A stretch of DNA of 33,813 bases from a bacterium (GTDB taxonomy: Bacteria; Planctomycetota; J058; JAJDCP01). Positions within the stretch are counted from its first letter, which is position 1; each line of letters begins with the position of its first letter. The notes under the pieces are model-generated. The model worked only from the letters and a program-made list of their open reading frames with translations, did no database searches and was not told the origin of the DNA. Shown piece after piece: positions 24,186 through 30,736 of this stretch. The stretch is taken from contig JAUIEM010000048.1 in the NCBI GenBank assembly GCA_030428695.1, positions 1 to 33,813 on the forward strand, in the 5' to 3' direction. Both the position numbers and the translations under genes were made by a program.

Positions 24186-26189
24186 GTGCGGGAACACGTG
24201 GCAGAGCCGGTAGAGCGCACTCCCTTCGCGCGGCGCGGTCCGGGCGACGAGACCCCGACCATCGGCGGGCTGCCCGCCTCCCCGGCCGCCGGCCTCCCGG
24301 CGCGGCCGGACGAGTCGAGCTGGACCCGGCTGCTCGGGCTCGAGCTCGGCGGCTACCTGATCTCCAAGCTGCTCGGCCAGGGCGGGATGGGCGCGGTCTT
24401 CCTCAGCACCCACCTCAACCTCGGGCGCCGGGCGGCCCTCAAGGTGCTGCGCCCCGCGCTGTCCCGCGACGAGCGGCTGATCGCGCGCTTCCGACGCGAG
24501 GCGCGCGCGCTGGCCCGGCTCGAGAGCCCCTACATCGTGCCGATCTACGACATGTTCGTCGCCGATCACCTGTTCTGCATCGCGATGCGCTACGCCGAGC
24601 ACGGCTCGCTGCGCGACCTCCTGAAACAGTCGGGGCCGATGGAGGAAGCCCAGGCCGCGCGCCTGATCGGCCAGGCCGCCCTCGGCCTCGCCGCCGCCGC
24701 GGAAGAGGGCATCGTGCACCGGGACGTCAAGCCGGGGAACCTGCTCCTGACCTCCGAGGACCGCGTCCAGATCGCCGACTTCGGCCTCGTCAAGGTGACC
24801 AGCGGCGCCCCCCAGCTCGACCTCAGCGCCGACCTGCCCGCGCCGGGCCTGCCGGCGCGCCCGGACGCCGAGGGCTCGCTGACCGACTACGGCAGCTTCA
24901 TCGGCACGCCCGCCTACATGTCCCCGGAGCAGTTCGCCGACTCGCGCCGCGCCGACCACCGCTCGGACTTGTACGGCCTCGGCTGCACGCTCTACGAGAT
25001 GCTGACCGGGCAGCTGCCCTACGAGGGGCCGACCGCGATCAACTTCTGCAACCAGCACGGGCTCAACGACGTGCCCGACCCGCGCGCGCTGCGCTCCGAC
25101 CTCGCCCCCGCGCTGGTCGAGGCCGTGACGCGGCTGCTGCAGAAGGATCCCGCCAAGCGCTTCCCCAACGGCCGCAAGCTCGCGCGTCACCTGCGGTCCT
25201 TCGCGGGCAACCTCGACCCCGGGCTGACCGGGCTGCGCAGCTCCTCCTCCAACGAGGTGACCGGGTCGCGGCCGCTGATCCACACCCCGGTGCCGGTCTC
25301 CACGCCGCGCCGCCGCAGGCCTGTCGGGCTGATCCTCGGGCTGCTCGGCGTCGGGCTGCTCGGGCTCGGGCTCGCCTGGCAGGCCGGCTCGACGCCGGGG
25401 CCGGTCAGCGCCGAGAGCCTATGGTGGTCGCCGGCGCCGGTGCAGCGCGCGGGGGATTCCCTCGACGCCGGCCTGACCTGGCGCAACAGCTGCGCCATGC
25501 TGTTCGTGCGGATCCCGGCCGGCTCGTTCGCGATGGGCTCGCCGCAGGAGGAAGAGGGTCGGCAGGCCGACGAGACCCTCCACACCGAGCGCCTCGAGGC
25601 GCCGCTCTGGCTCGCCGCCCGCGAGCTGCGGCGGGACGAGTGGGACGCGGTGATGGGCACCGACAGCGCGGGCGAGCCCTCCCATCCCATCGCCGGCATC
25701 AGCTGGTACGAAGCGGTCACCTTCTGCAACCGGCTGTCCGCCATCGAAGGCCTCGAGCCCGCCTACGCGATCGACGGCGAGAACGTCCTGCCCATCCCCG
25801 GCGCGCGCGGCTACCGGCTGCCGACCGAGATCGAGTGGGAGCGCGCCTGCCGGGCCGGAACCGGGACGCCCTGGTCCGCCGCCGCGCGGCTGTCCCCCGA
25901 GGTCGCGCGCTTCGCGGCGCGGGGGCCGCTGCCGGTCGGTTCCCTCGAGCCGAACGCCTTCGGGCTGTACGATATGCACGGCAACGTGTGGGAGTGGACC
26001 GACACGGCGTACTGGGACTACGCGACCCGGCAGCTCGCCGACCCCTACGGCGGCGGGCACCTCCTGCCGGTCTCCCGCGGGGGCGGCTGGGCGAGCTCCG
26101 CCGCGGAGTGCCGGGCGGCGATGCGCGGGTTCTGCGGGGCGGGCTACCGTGACCCCACCCTGGGAATGCGCCTGGCCCGAAGTTTTTGA
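24186..26189 (+). CDS. Ser/Thr protein kinase fused to a formylglycine-generating-enzyme (FGE-sulfatase) domain
   Basis: About 667 residues. GTG 24186 is taken as start because of GGGGAG upstream; GTG 24198 or TTG 24165 are alternatives. Residues about 55-330 form a Hanks-type kinase with P-loop GQGGMGAVF, Lys in AALKVL, catalytic HRDVKPGNLL, DFGLVK and GTPAYMSPEQ, all complete. A Pro/Arg stretch and one membrane helix (about 377-402, LILGLLGVGLLGLGLAW) lead to an outer domain, about 437-665: FVRIPAGSFAMGS, WYEAVTFCNRLSA, YRLPTEIEWERACR, GLYDMHGNVWEWT, RGGGWAS, TLGMRLAR. That domain is FGE/SUMF1-like, a fold often used in bacteria for ligand sensing rather than sulfatase activation. The protein is probably a transmembrane receptor kinase. 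The downstream glycosyltransferase start lies 19 bases on. Confidence 0.9.
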   Translation: MREHVAEPVERTPFARRGPGDETPTIGGLPASPAAGLPARPDESSWTRLLGLELGGYLISKLLGQGGMGAVFLSTHLNLGRRAALKVLRPALSRDERLIARFRREARALARLESPYIVPIYDMFVADHLFCIAMRYAEHGSLRDLLKQSGPMEEAQAARLIGQAALGLAAAAEEGIVHRDVKPGNLLLTSEDRVQIADFGLVKVTSGAPQLDLSADLPAPGLPARPDAEGSLTDYGSFIGTPAYMSPEQFADSRRADHRSDLYGLGCTLYEMLTGQLPYEGPTAINFCNQHGLNDVPDPRALRSDLAPALVEAVTRLLQKDPAKRFPNGRKLARHLRSFAGNLDPGLTGLRSSSSNEVTGSRPLIHTPVPVSTPRRRRPVGLILGLLGVGLLGLGLAWQAGSTPGPVSAESLWWSPAPVQRAGDSLDAGLTWRNSCAMLFVRIPAGSFAMGSPQEEEGRQADETLHTERLEAPLWLAARELRRDEWDAVMGTDSAGEPSHPIAGISWYEAVTFCNRLSAIEGLEPAYAIDGENVLPIPGARGYRLPTEIEWERACRAGTGTPWSAAARLSPEVARFAARGPLPVGSLEPNAFGLYDMHGNVWEWTDTAYWDYATRQLADPYGGGHLLPVSRGGGWASSAAECRAAMRGFCGAGYRDPTLGMRLARSF

Positions 26190-26196
26190 ACTGCAC

Positions 26197-26203
26197 AGGA
26201 GAA
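26197..26203 (+). promoter_or_regulatory. Ribosome binding site fixing the TTG start of the glycosyltransferase
   Basis: AGGAGAA lies five bases before TTG 26209. The open frame extends upstream into the kinase gene, but only this start has a matching site and begins directly at the conserved first strand. Confidence 0.7.
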
Positions 26204-26208
26204 GTGGA

Positions 26209-26973
26209 TTGCTCAACGACCGACGGGTAGTCGTCGTGCTGCCGGCCTACAACGCCGCGCAGACCCTCGAGAAGACCTACGGCGAGATTCCGCAGCACAT
26301 CGTCGATGAGACCATCCTCGTCGACGACGCGAGCGCGGATGACACCTCGGAGATCGCTCGTCGGCTCGGCATCGACCACGTGATCCGCCACCCGCAGAAC
26401 CGCGGCTATGGCGGGAACCAGAAGACCTGCTACCAGCGCGCCCTGGCGATCGGCGCGGACATCGTGATCATGGTCCACCCCGACTACCAGTACACGCCGC
26501 GGCTGATCACCGCGATGGGCTCGATGCTCGCGTACGACGTCTACGACATCGTGCTCGGCTCGCGCATTCTGGGCGGGCGCACCCTCGACGGCGGGATGCC
26601 GCTCTACAAGTACTTCGCCAACCGCGCGCTGACGTACACCCAGAACCTGATGCTGCGCAGCAAGCTGTCGGAGTTCCACACCGGCTACCGCGCCTTCTCC
26701 CGCGAGGTGCTCGAGGTGCTTCCGCTCGAGGAGAACTCCGACGACTTCGTGTTCGACAACCAGATGCTCGTGCAGGCGCTGCACTTCGGCTTCCGCATCG
26801 GCGAGGTCTCGTGCCCGACGGTCTACGAGCCGGAGTCGAGCTCGATCAGCTTCCAGCGCAGCGTCAAGTACGGCTTCGGGGTGCTGTGGACGACCGCGCA
26901 GTCCTGCCTGCACCGCTGGAACCTGCGGGAAGCGAGCTTCCTGCGCGAGGACGGGCGGCGGCTGGAGCGCTGA
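26209..26973 (+). CDS. Family 2 glycosyltransferase, DPM1/DPG-synthase-like
   Basis: 254 residues from TTG 26209. The GT-A fold is evident: VVVLPAYNAAQTLEKTY at the start, ETILVDDASADDT as the first aspartate block, HPQNRGYGGNQKTCYQRAL for the nucleotide loop, and IVIMVHPDYQYTP in place of the usual DxD. HTGYRAFSREVLE and the FDNQMLVQALHFGF helix follow in the acceptor region. The subgroup with HPDYQY is widespread in bacterial gene clusters for lipid-linked or surface sugars. There are no clear C-terminal membrane spans, so the enzyme is probably membrane-associated rather than integral. Donor and acceptor are unknown. It ends seven bases before a convergent methyltransferase gene. Confidence 0.88.
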   Translation: MLNDRRVVVVLPAYNAAQTLEKTYGEIPQHIVDETILVDDASADDTSEIARRLGIDHVIRHPQNRGYGGNQKTCYQRALAIGADIVIMVHPDYQYTPRLITAMGSMLAYDVYDIVLGSRILGGRTLDGGMPLYKYFANRALTYTQNLMLRSKLSEFHTGYRAFSREVLEVLPLEENSDDFVFDNQMLVQALHFGFRIGEVSCPTVYEPESSSISFQRSVKYGFGVLWTTAQSCLHRWNLREASFLREDGRRLER

Positions 26974-26980
26974 CGGGCGC

Positions 26981-28054
26981 TCAGGTGCGGACCCGCACCA
27001 TGTCGCTGAGGAAGACGTCGAAGGCCTGGTCGTGGCGGCGCAGGATCCAGGGGACGCGCTTGCGCAGCGCGAGCACCTCGGCCTTGATGCCCGGCAGGCC
27101 CTCGCCCCCGAGCAGGGCGAGCAGCACGTCCAGCCCCTCCCGCTCGCCACCGACCGCGCGCCAGGAGTCGCCGAGCCTCGCGCGCGGCTCGGTTCCACGG
27201 CTCCAATGCCACGGGCTGGCGAGCAGCAGCTGGCCCCCCTTGCGCACCAGGGCGTGGCACTGCTGCAGCGCGGTCAGGGGGCTCGGCACCGCGTCGAGCA
27301 GGTTCAGCGCGACGATCATGTCGAAGCTGTAGCCGGCGAAGGGCGGGTCCTGGATGTCCCCGACGATCACGTCGCAGGCCCGGCCGCTGAAGCCGGGGAC
27401 CTCGAAGGCGCGCAGCTGCTCGTTGCGGACGCCGACCAGCCCCCGGTAGCACTGGCCGCGGCTGAGCTGCTGGGCGACCCGCGCGGCGGCGAAGGACGAC
27501 TCGAGGGCGAACACCCGCGCGCCGAGCCCGGCGAGGATCGACAGCTCGCGGCCGACCGAGCAGCCGACGACCAGCACCCGGGGCGTCCCGCCGAGCTCCT
27601 TGAGCGCGGCGCGGAGCTCCTCCTCGACCACCCCCCACCAGCGCGGCTCCCCGGTCGGCGTCGGCTCGATGCCCTGGGCCCGGGCGAGCTCGGGGTAGTG
27701 GGCGACGAGGTAGGCGTTCAGGTACACGAACAGGTTCGCGTGGTCGCCCTCCGGCGCGGACCGCAGCAGGAAGGCGAGCGTCTCGGCGGGCAGGTCCTGG
27801 CGCATGCAGAGGAGCGCGAGGTGCTGCTCGATGTAGGTGTCGACGTCCTTCACGACGATCGGCACGCCGTCGACGATCGGGAAGGCCTTCTGGCAGCCGG
27901 TGCAGGCCAGGAAGCCGCTGACGGCGTCCTGCGGATCGTCCGGAGCCGGCCGCGCGGCGTGCAGCTGCAACGGGAAGCTGAGAAACTGCTCGTCCTCGAC
28001 ACGGCGGCAGGCCGGGCAGATGAGCTGGGGATCGTTGAGGAGCTGGATGTCGAT
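26981..28054 (-). CDS. Zinc-ribbon (Trm112-like) SAM-dependent methyltransferase, apparent non-canonical start
   Basis: About 357 residues. The N-terminus is a zinc ribbon: LICPACRR and, about 35 residues on, FLACTGCQKAFPIVDGVP, as in Trm112-type methyltransferase modules. A helical spacer leads to a Rossmann methyltransferase with motif I VLVVGCSVGRELS, an acidic end to strand 2 (ALES), VIVGDIQDPPF, and motif IV/post-I FDMIVALNLLDAVPSP. The first CxxC lies upstream of the only ordinary in-frame start (TTG 27970). Reading back, the frame reaches ATC GAC ATC at 28054, six bases after a perfect GGAGG, with no ATG/GTG/TTG in frame. I take ATC 28054 as the probable start, or a sequence error there. 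Substrate is unknown; sugar or lipid methylation beside the GT2 gene is plausible. Confidence 0.75.
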   Translation of the reverse strand: MDIQLLNDPQLICPACRRVEDEQFLSFPLQLHAARPAPDDPQDAVSGFLACTGCQKAFPIVDGVPIVVKDVDTYIEQHLALLCMRQDLPAETLAFLLRSAPEGDHANLFVYLNAYLVAHYPELARAQGIEPTPTGEPRWWGVVEEELRAALKELGGTPRVLVVGCSVGRELSILAGLGARVFALESSFAAARVAQQLSRGQCYRGLVGVRNEQLRAFEVPGFSGRACDVIVGDIQDPPFAGYSFDMIVALNLLDAVPSPLTALQQCHALVRKGGQLLLASPWHWSRGTEPRARLGDSWRAVGGEREGLDVLLALLGGEGLPGIKAEVLALRKRVPWILRRHDQAFDVFLSDMVRVRT

Positions 28055-28060
28055 GGCGCA

Positions 28061-28065
28061 CCTCC
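28061..28065 (-). promoter_or_regulatory. Ribosome binding site in front of an apparent AUC start
   Basis: GGAGG on the minus strand followed by TGCGCC and ATC. The overlapping GTG at 28061 is in a different frame and would not give the zinc ribbon. Confidence 0.5.
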
Positions 28066-28146
28066 GCGAGGCTGCAGGGCTCGTGTTCTACCTGCTGGGA
28101 GGGGTCGGAGGCAAGCGGGGCGCTGCCGCGCGGGACTTCGGGGAGG

Positions 28147-29058
28147 TCAGTTCAGGTCGATCTTGGTCGCCTTGAGCTTCATCGACGGGCCGGCCTTCAT
28201 GTCGGTCGTCGACCCGGACTCCTGCTTGATCGCCTGGGAGGCTTTGACTTCCATGGAGTTCTTGGTCTCCATCTTCATCTTCCCCTGGGAGATCAGGTCC
28301 ATGGTGTCCTTGGTCTCGACCTTCATCTTGCCCTTGCTGAACGTGTCGAAGGTGTCCTTCGACTCGAGCTTCATCGCCTTCTCGGAGATCGCCTCGATGT
28401 TCTTGGCTTCCATGTAGATCGTGCCCTTCGGGGCGTACATCTCGATGTCGCCATCCTCGGAGGTCAGCACGATCTTCTTGGTCTTGGAGTAGATCGAGAT
28501 GCGGTGCTTGTAGGTCTTGTCGATGATCGTGATACGCTCTTCGCCCTTGGTGTCGTCGAGCATGATCATGTGCCCGGAGCGCGAGCGGATGAAGCGGATG
28601 TCGTTCTTGCCGTTCTCGTTCCGGTCTTTGTCCTTGGTCTTGTAGGGCGAGTTGTCCGGGGACTTGAACTTGACGATCTGGCCGCTGCCGCGCGCGTTGT
28701 CCTCGCCGGTCGCCGCGCACAGGTCGTCCGTGATCGGCGGCATGTCGACCTTCTGCCAGAGCGCTCCGATGATGTAGGGCTTGTGGATGTCGCCGTGCTC
28801 GAAGGCGATCAGCACCTCGTCCTCGAGCTCGGGGAGGAACCAGCTTCCACGCTCTTTGCCGGCCATCAGGGTGCTGATGCGGATCCAGTCGGACTCGTCG
28901 TCCTTCTTGTCCGACAGCCACGCCATCTTGACCTTGCAGCGACCCTTCTTCTCCGGGTCCTTGTTGTTGGTGACCACGGCGGTGACGACGCCGAACACGC
29001 GGCTCGCCCGCGCTTCCATGTCGCGGCCACCGAGCATGTCTTTCAGGAAGTCTGGCAT
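28147..29058 (-). CDS. gpV/gp5-like contractile-injection spike protein, copy A
   Basis: 303 residues from ATG 29058, with GAGGG upstream. Residues about 20-115 are an OB-fold of the phage baseplate V / gp5 type: VVTAVVTNNKDPEKKGRCKV, WIRISTLMAGKERGSWFLPE, DEVLIAFEHGDIHKPYIIGA. A linker with GSGQIVKFKSPDNSPY is followed by strands rich in RSGHMIMLDD. The last ~100 residues (IEMYAPKG onward) are twelve consecutive octapeptides such as MKLESKDT, MKVETKDT and MDLISQGK, ending in DLN. They should wind into a triple-stranded beta-helix needle like the gp5 C-terminus. The gp27-like half of a full VgrG is absent, which fits extracellular CIS or phage-like machines. It is the downstream member of a tandem pair, seven bases after copy B. 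Confidence 0.88.
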   Translation of the reverse strand: MPDFLKDMLGGRDMEARASRVFGVVTAVVTNNKDPEKKGRCKVKMAWLSDKKDDESDWIRISTLMAGKERGSWFLPELEDEVLIAFEHGDIHKPYIIGALWQKVDMPPITDDLCAATGEDNARGSGQIVKFKSPDNSPYKTKDKDRNENGKNDIRFIRSRSGHMIMLDDTKGEERITIIDKTYKHRISIYSKTKKIVLTSEDGDIEMYAPKGTIYMEAKNIEAISEKAMKLESKDTFDTFSKGKMKVETKDTMDLISQGKMKMETKNSMEVKASQAIKQESGSTTDMKAGPSMKLKATKIDLN

Positions 29059-29065
29059 GCTGCCC

Positions 29066-30001
29066 TCAGTTCAGGTTGATGATCCCAGCTTTGGCGGTCA
29101 TGCCTGCGCCGGCCTTGAGATTCATGTTGCTGCCGGACTCGACCTTCATCGACGCTGACGCTTTCCGGTCGTAGCTGTTCTTGCAGTCGTGCTTCTGCTT
29201 CTTCTGGGAGATCCAGTCGGAGGTCGCCTTGGTCTCCCACTTCATCTTGCCCTTGCTGAAGCTGTCGAAGGTGTCCTTCGACTCGAGCTTCATCGCCTTC
29301 TCGCTGATCATCTCGATGTTCTTCGCTTCGAGGTAGATCGTGCCTTTCGGGGCGTACATCTCGATGTCGCCATCTTCGCTGGTGAAGACGATCTTCTTCG
29401 GCTTGGTGCGGATCTGGAAGCGGTGCATGTGGGTGTGATCACTGATCGTGATCCGTTCGTCCCCTTCCTTGTCGTCGAACATGACCAGGTGGCCCGAGCG
29501 CGAGCGGAAGAACCGGAGGTCGTTCTTCCCGTCGGTGTTGAAGTCTTTGGGCTTGGTCTCGTACGGCGAGTTGTCCGGCGACTTGAACTTGACGATCTGG
29601 CCGGAGCCCTTGGCGTTGTCCTCGGCGAACTCCGCGCAGCGGTTGTTCGTCTCGGGCGGGATGTCCTGGTGGTTGTGGCAGGCCCCGATGATGACCGGGA
29701 AGGCGATGTCGCCGAGCACGAAGGCGACCATCACCTCGTCATCGACCTCCGGGAGGAAGTAGATGCCGCGCTCCTTGCCGCCCATCGGGGTGCTCAGACG
29801 CGCCCAGGTCGTCTCGAACTGCTGCGACTCCGACTCGCTGAGGTCGGGAATCGCGACCTTGCAACGACCCATCTTGTCCGGGTCCTTGTTGTTGGTCACG
29901 ATGCCGACCATCAGCCCGAAATGGCGCGCGGCCTCTTTCGTGCGGTGGGCGCCCGGACCGGACCCCTGTTGACCCAGAAGGTCGCTGATGCTCTCCGCCA
30001 T
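29066..30001 (-). CDS. gpV/gp5-like contractile-injection spike protein, copy B
   Basis: 311 residues from ATG 30001, with GAGGAG six bases upstream. It has the same plan as copy A: OB-fold (GIVTNNKDPDKMGRCKV, RGIYFLPEVDDEVMVAF, FPVIIGACHNHQDIPP), a GSGQIVKFKSPDNSPY linker, then twelve octapeptides starting IEMYAPKG and ending NLN. The first five octads are nearly identical to copy A. Octads six to nine diverge and introduce Trp, His, Cys and Tyr (SDWISQKK, QKHDCKNS). The N-terminus also differs. The pair probably arose by tandem duplication and may make hetero- or alternative trimers. A spike tip (PAAR) protein is not encoded in the window. Confidence 0.88.
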   Translation of the reverse strand: MAESISDLLGQQGSGPGAHRTKEAARHFGLMVGIVTNNKDPDKMGRCKVAIPDLSESESQQFETTWARLSTPMGGKERGIYFLPEVDDEVMVAFVLGDIAFPVIIGACHNHQDIPPETNNRCAEFAEDNAKGSGQIVKFKSPDNSPYETKPKDFNTDGKNDLRFFRSRSGHLVMFDDKEGDERITISDHTHMHRFQIRTKPKKIVFTSEDGDIEMYAPKGTIYLEAKNIEMISEKAMKLESKDTFDSFSKGKMKWETKATSDWISQKKQKHDCKNSYDRKASASMKVESGSNMNLKAGAGMTAKAGIINLN

Positions 30002-30016
30002 GGATGACTCCTCTAT

Positions 30017-30056
30017 GGGATGAACGCGAACGCATCGCGGCGTACGCTTTCATCCC
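30017..30056. promoter_or_regulatory. Inverted repeat between the LysM tube gene and spike copy B
   Basis: GGGATGAA (30017-30024) and TTCATCCC (30049-30056) form an eight-pair stem around a 24-base GC-rich loop. It ends just before the copy B ribosome site, so it could act as an intercistronic processing or attenuation hairpin that sets spike dosage. Confidence 0.4.
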
Positions 30057-30069
30057 TTCCCGTTGTGAC

Positions 30070-30702
30070 TCAGAACAACGGCGGAATCAAGAGCTCCGTG
30101 CCGGGGGCGAGGTCCATCGGGTTGTCGATGTTGTTCGCCTGCGCGATCGTGCGCCACTGCGCGGGGTCGCCGTATTCCTTGCCGGCGATCCAGCTCAGCG
30201 TATCACCGAGCTTCACGACACGCCGCTTGGTGTGGTCCGGCGAGTGGCGCGGGGCGGCCTTGAGCTGCTCCGAAGCCGGCGAGTACTCCTTGAACGTGCA
30301 ATTGCAGATCGCACGGCAGGGCGTCCCGTCGTCGAGGAACATGATGAACCGCTGCGTCAGCGCGCTGAGCAGGCACTTGAACTGCAGCGCCTTGCCCCAG
30401 GTCACGAGCAGGATCGGCGGCCTGTGCTTGTCGGGGTTGACAAGCGTGCAGGTCTCGAGCCAGTCCGTGTACTTCCGGACATTGCGCTCCGCGCCTTCCT
30501 TCTCGTACGTGTCGAAGAAGAGCTCGACTTCCAGGACCATCGGGTTACCCGAGGTGAACTCCTGGTGCGGAGCGTCGAGGCCGTGGATGTTGTGCTCACC
30601 CCACGGCACGCTCTTGGTGAACGTGTATTCCTTGGGATTGAACAAGACTTCGATGTCCTTGCCCGTGTCCACGTTCTGGATTTTCATCTTGGTGAGAGCC
30701 AT
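30070..30702 (-). CDS. LysM-type CIS tube/baseplate protein (Afp7/Pvc7-like)
   Basis: 210 residues from ATG 30702, with GGAGG nine bases upstream. The first 150 residues match the CIS tube/baseplate family: MKIQNVDTGKDIEVLFNPKE, VELFFDTYEKEG, PDKHRPPILLVTWGKALQFK and a following TFKEY. The C-terminal 50 residues are a LysM domain (RRVVKLGDTLSWIAGKEYGD, then IAQANNID and LAPGTELLIPPLF). In Afp/PVC particles this protein sits at the end of the inner tube and joins it to the spike; order LysM protein then spike is preserved here. No signal peptide is present, as expected for a cytosolically assembled particle. It begins 34 bases after the repeat protein. Confidence 0.92.
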   Translation of the reverse strand: MALTKMKIQNVDTGKDIEVLFNPKEYTFTKSVPWGEHNIHGLDAPHQEFTSGNPMVLEVELFFDTYEKEGAERNVRKYTDWLETCTLVNPDKHRPPILLVTWGKALQFKCLLSALTQRFIMFLDDGTPCRAICNCTFKEYSPASEQLKAAPRHSPDHTKRRVVKLGDTLSWIAGKEYGDPAQWRTIAQANNIDNPMDLAPGTELLIPPLF

Positions 30703-30736
30703 CTAGCCAAACCTCCGAAGGCCTTCCGTTCCTATT

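Noticed and set aside
26823..28061. GTG-started frame over the methyltransferase gene as the true gene
   Set aside because: Its translation is Arg/Pro/Ala-rich without the zinc ribbon or SAM-binding motifs, and its GTG overlaps the ribosome site.
28055..30702. A PAAR tip protein or gp25/gpJ baseplate gene next to the spike genes
   Set aside because: No frame in the region has PAAR repeats or gp25/gpJ motifs. After spike copy A the next gene is the unrelated methyltransferase.
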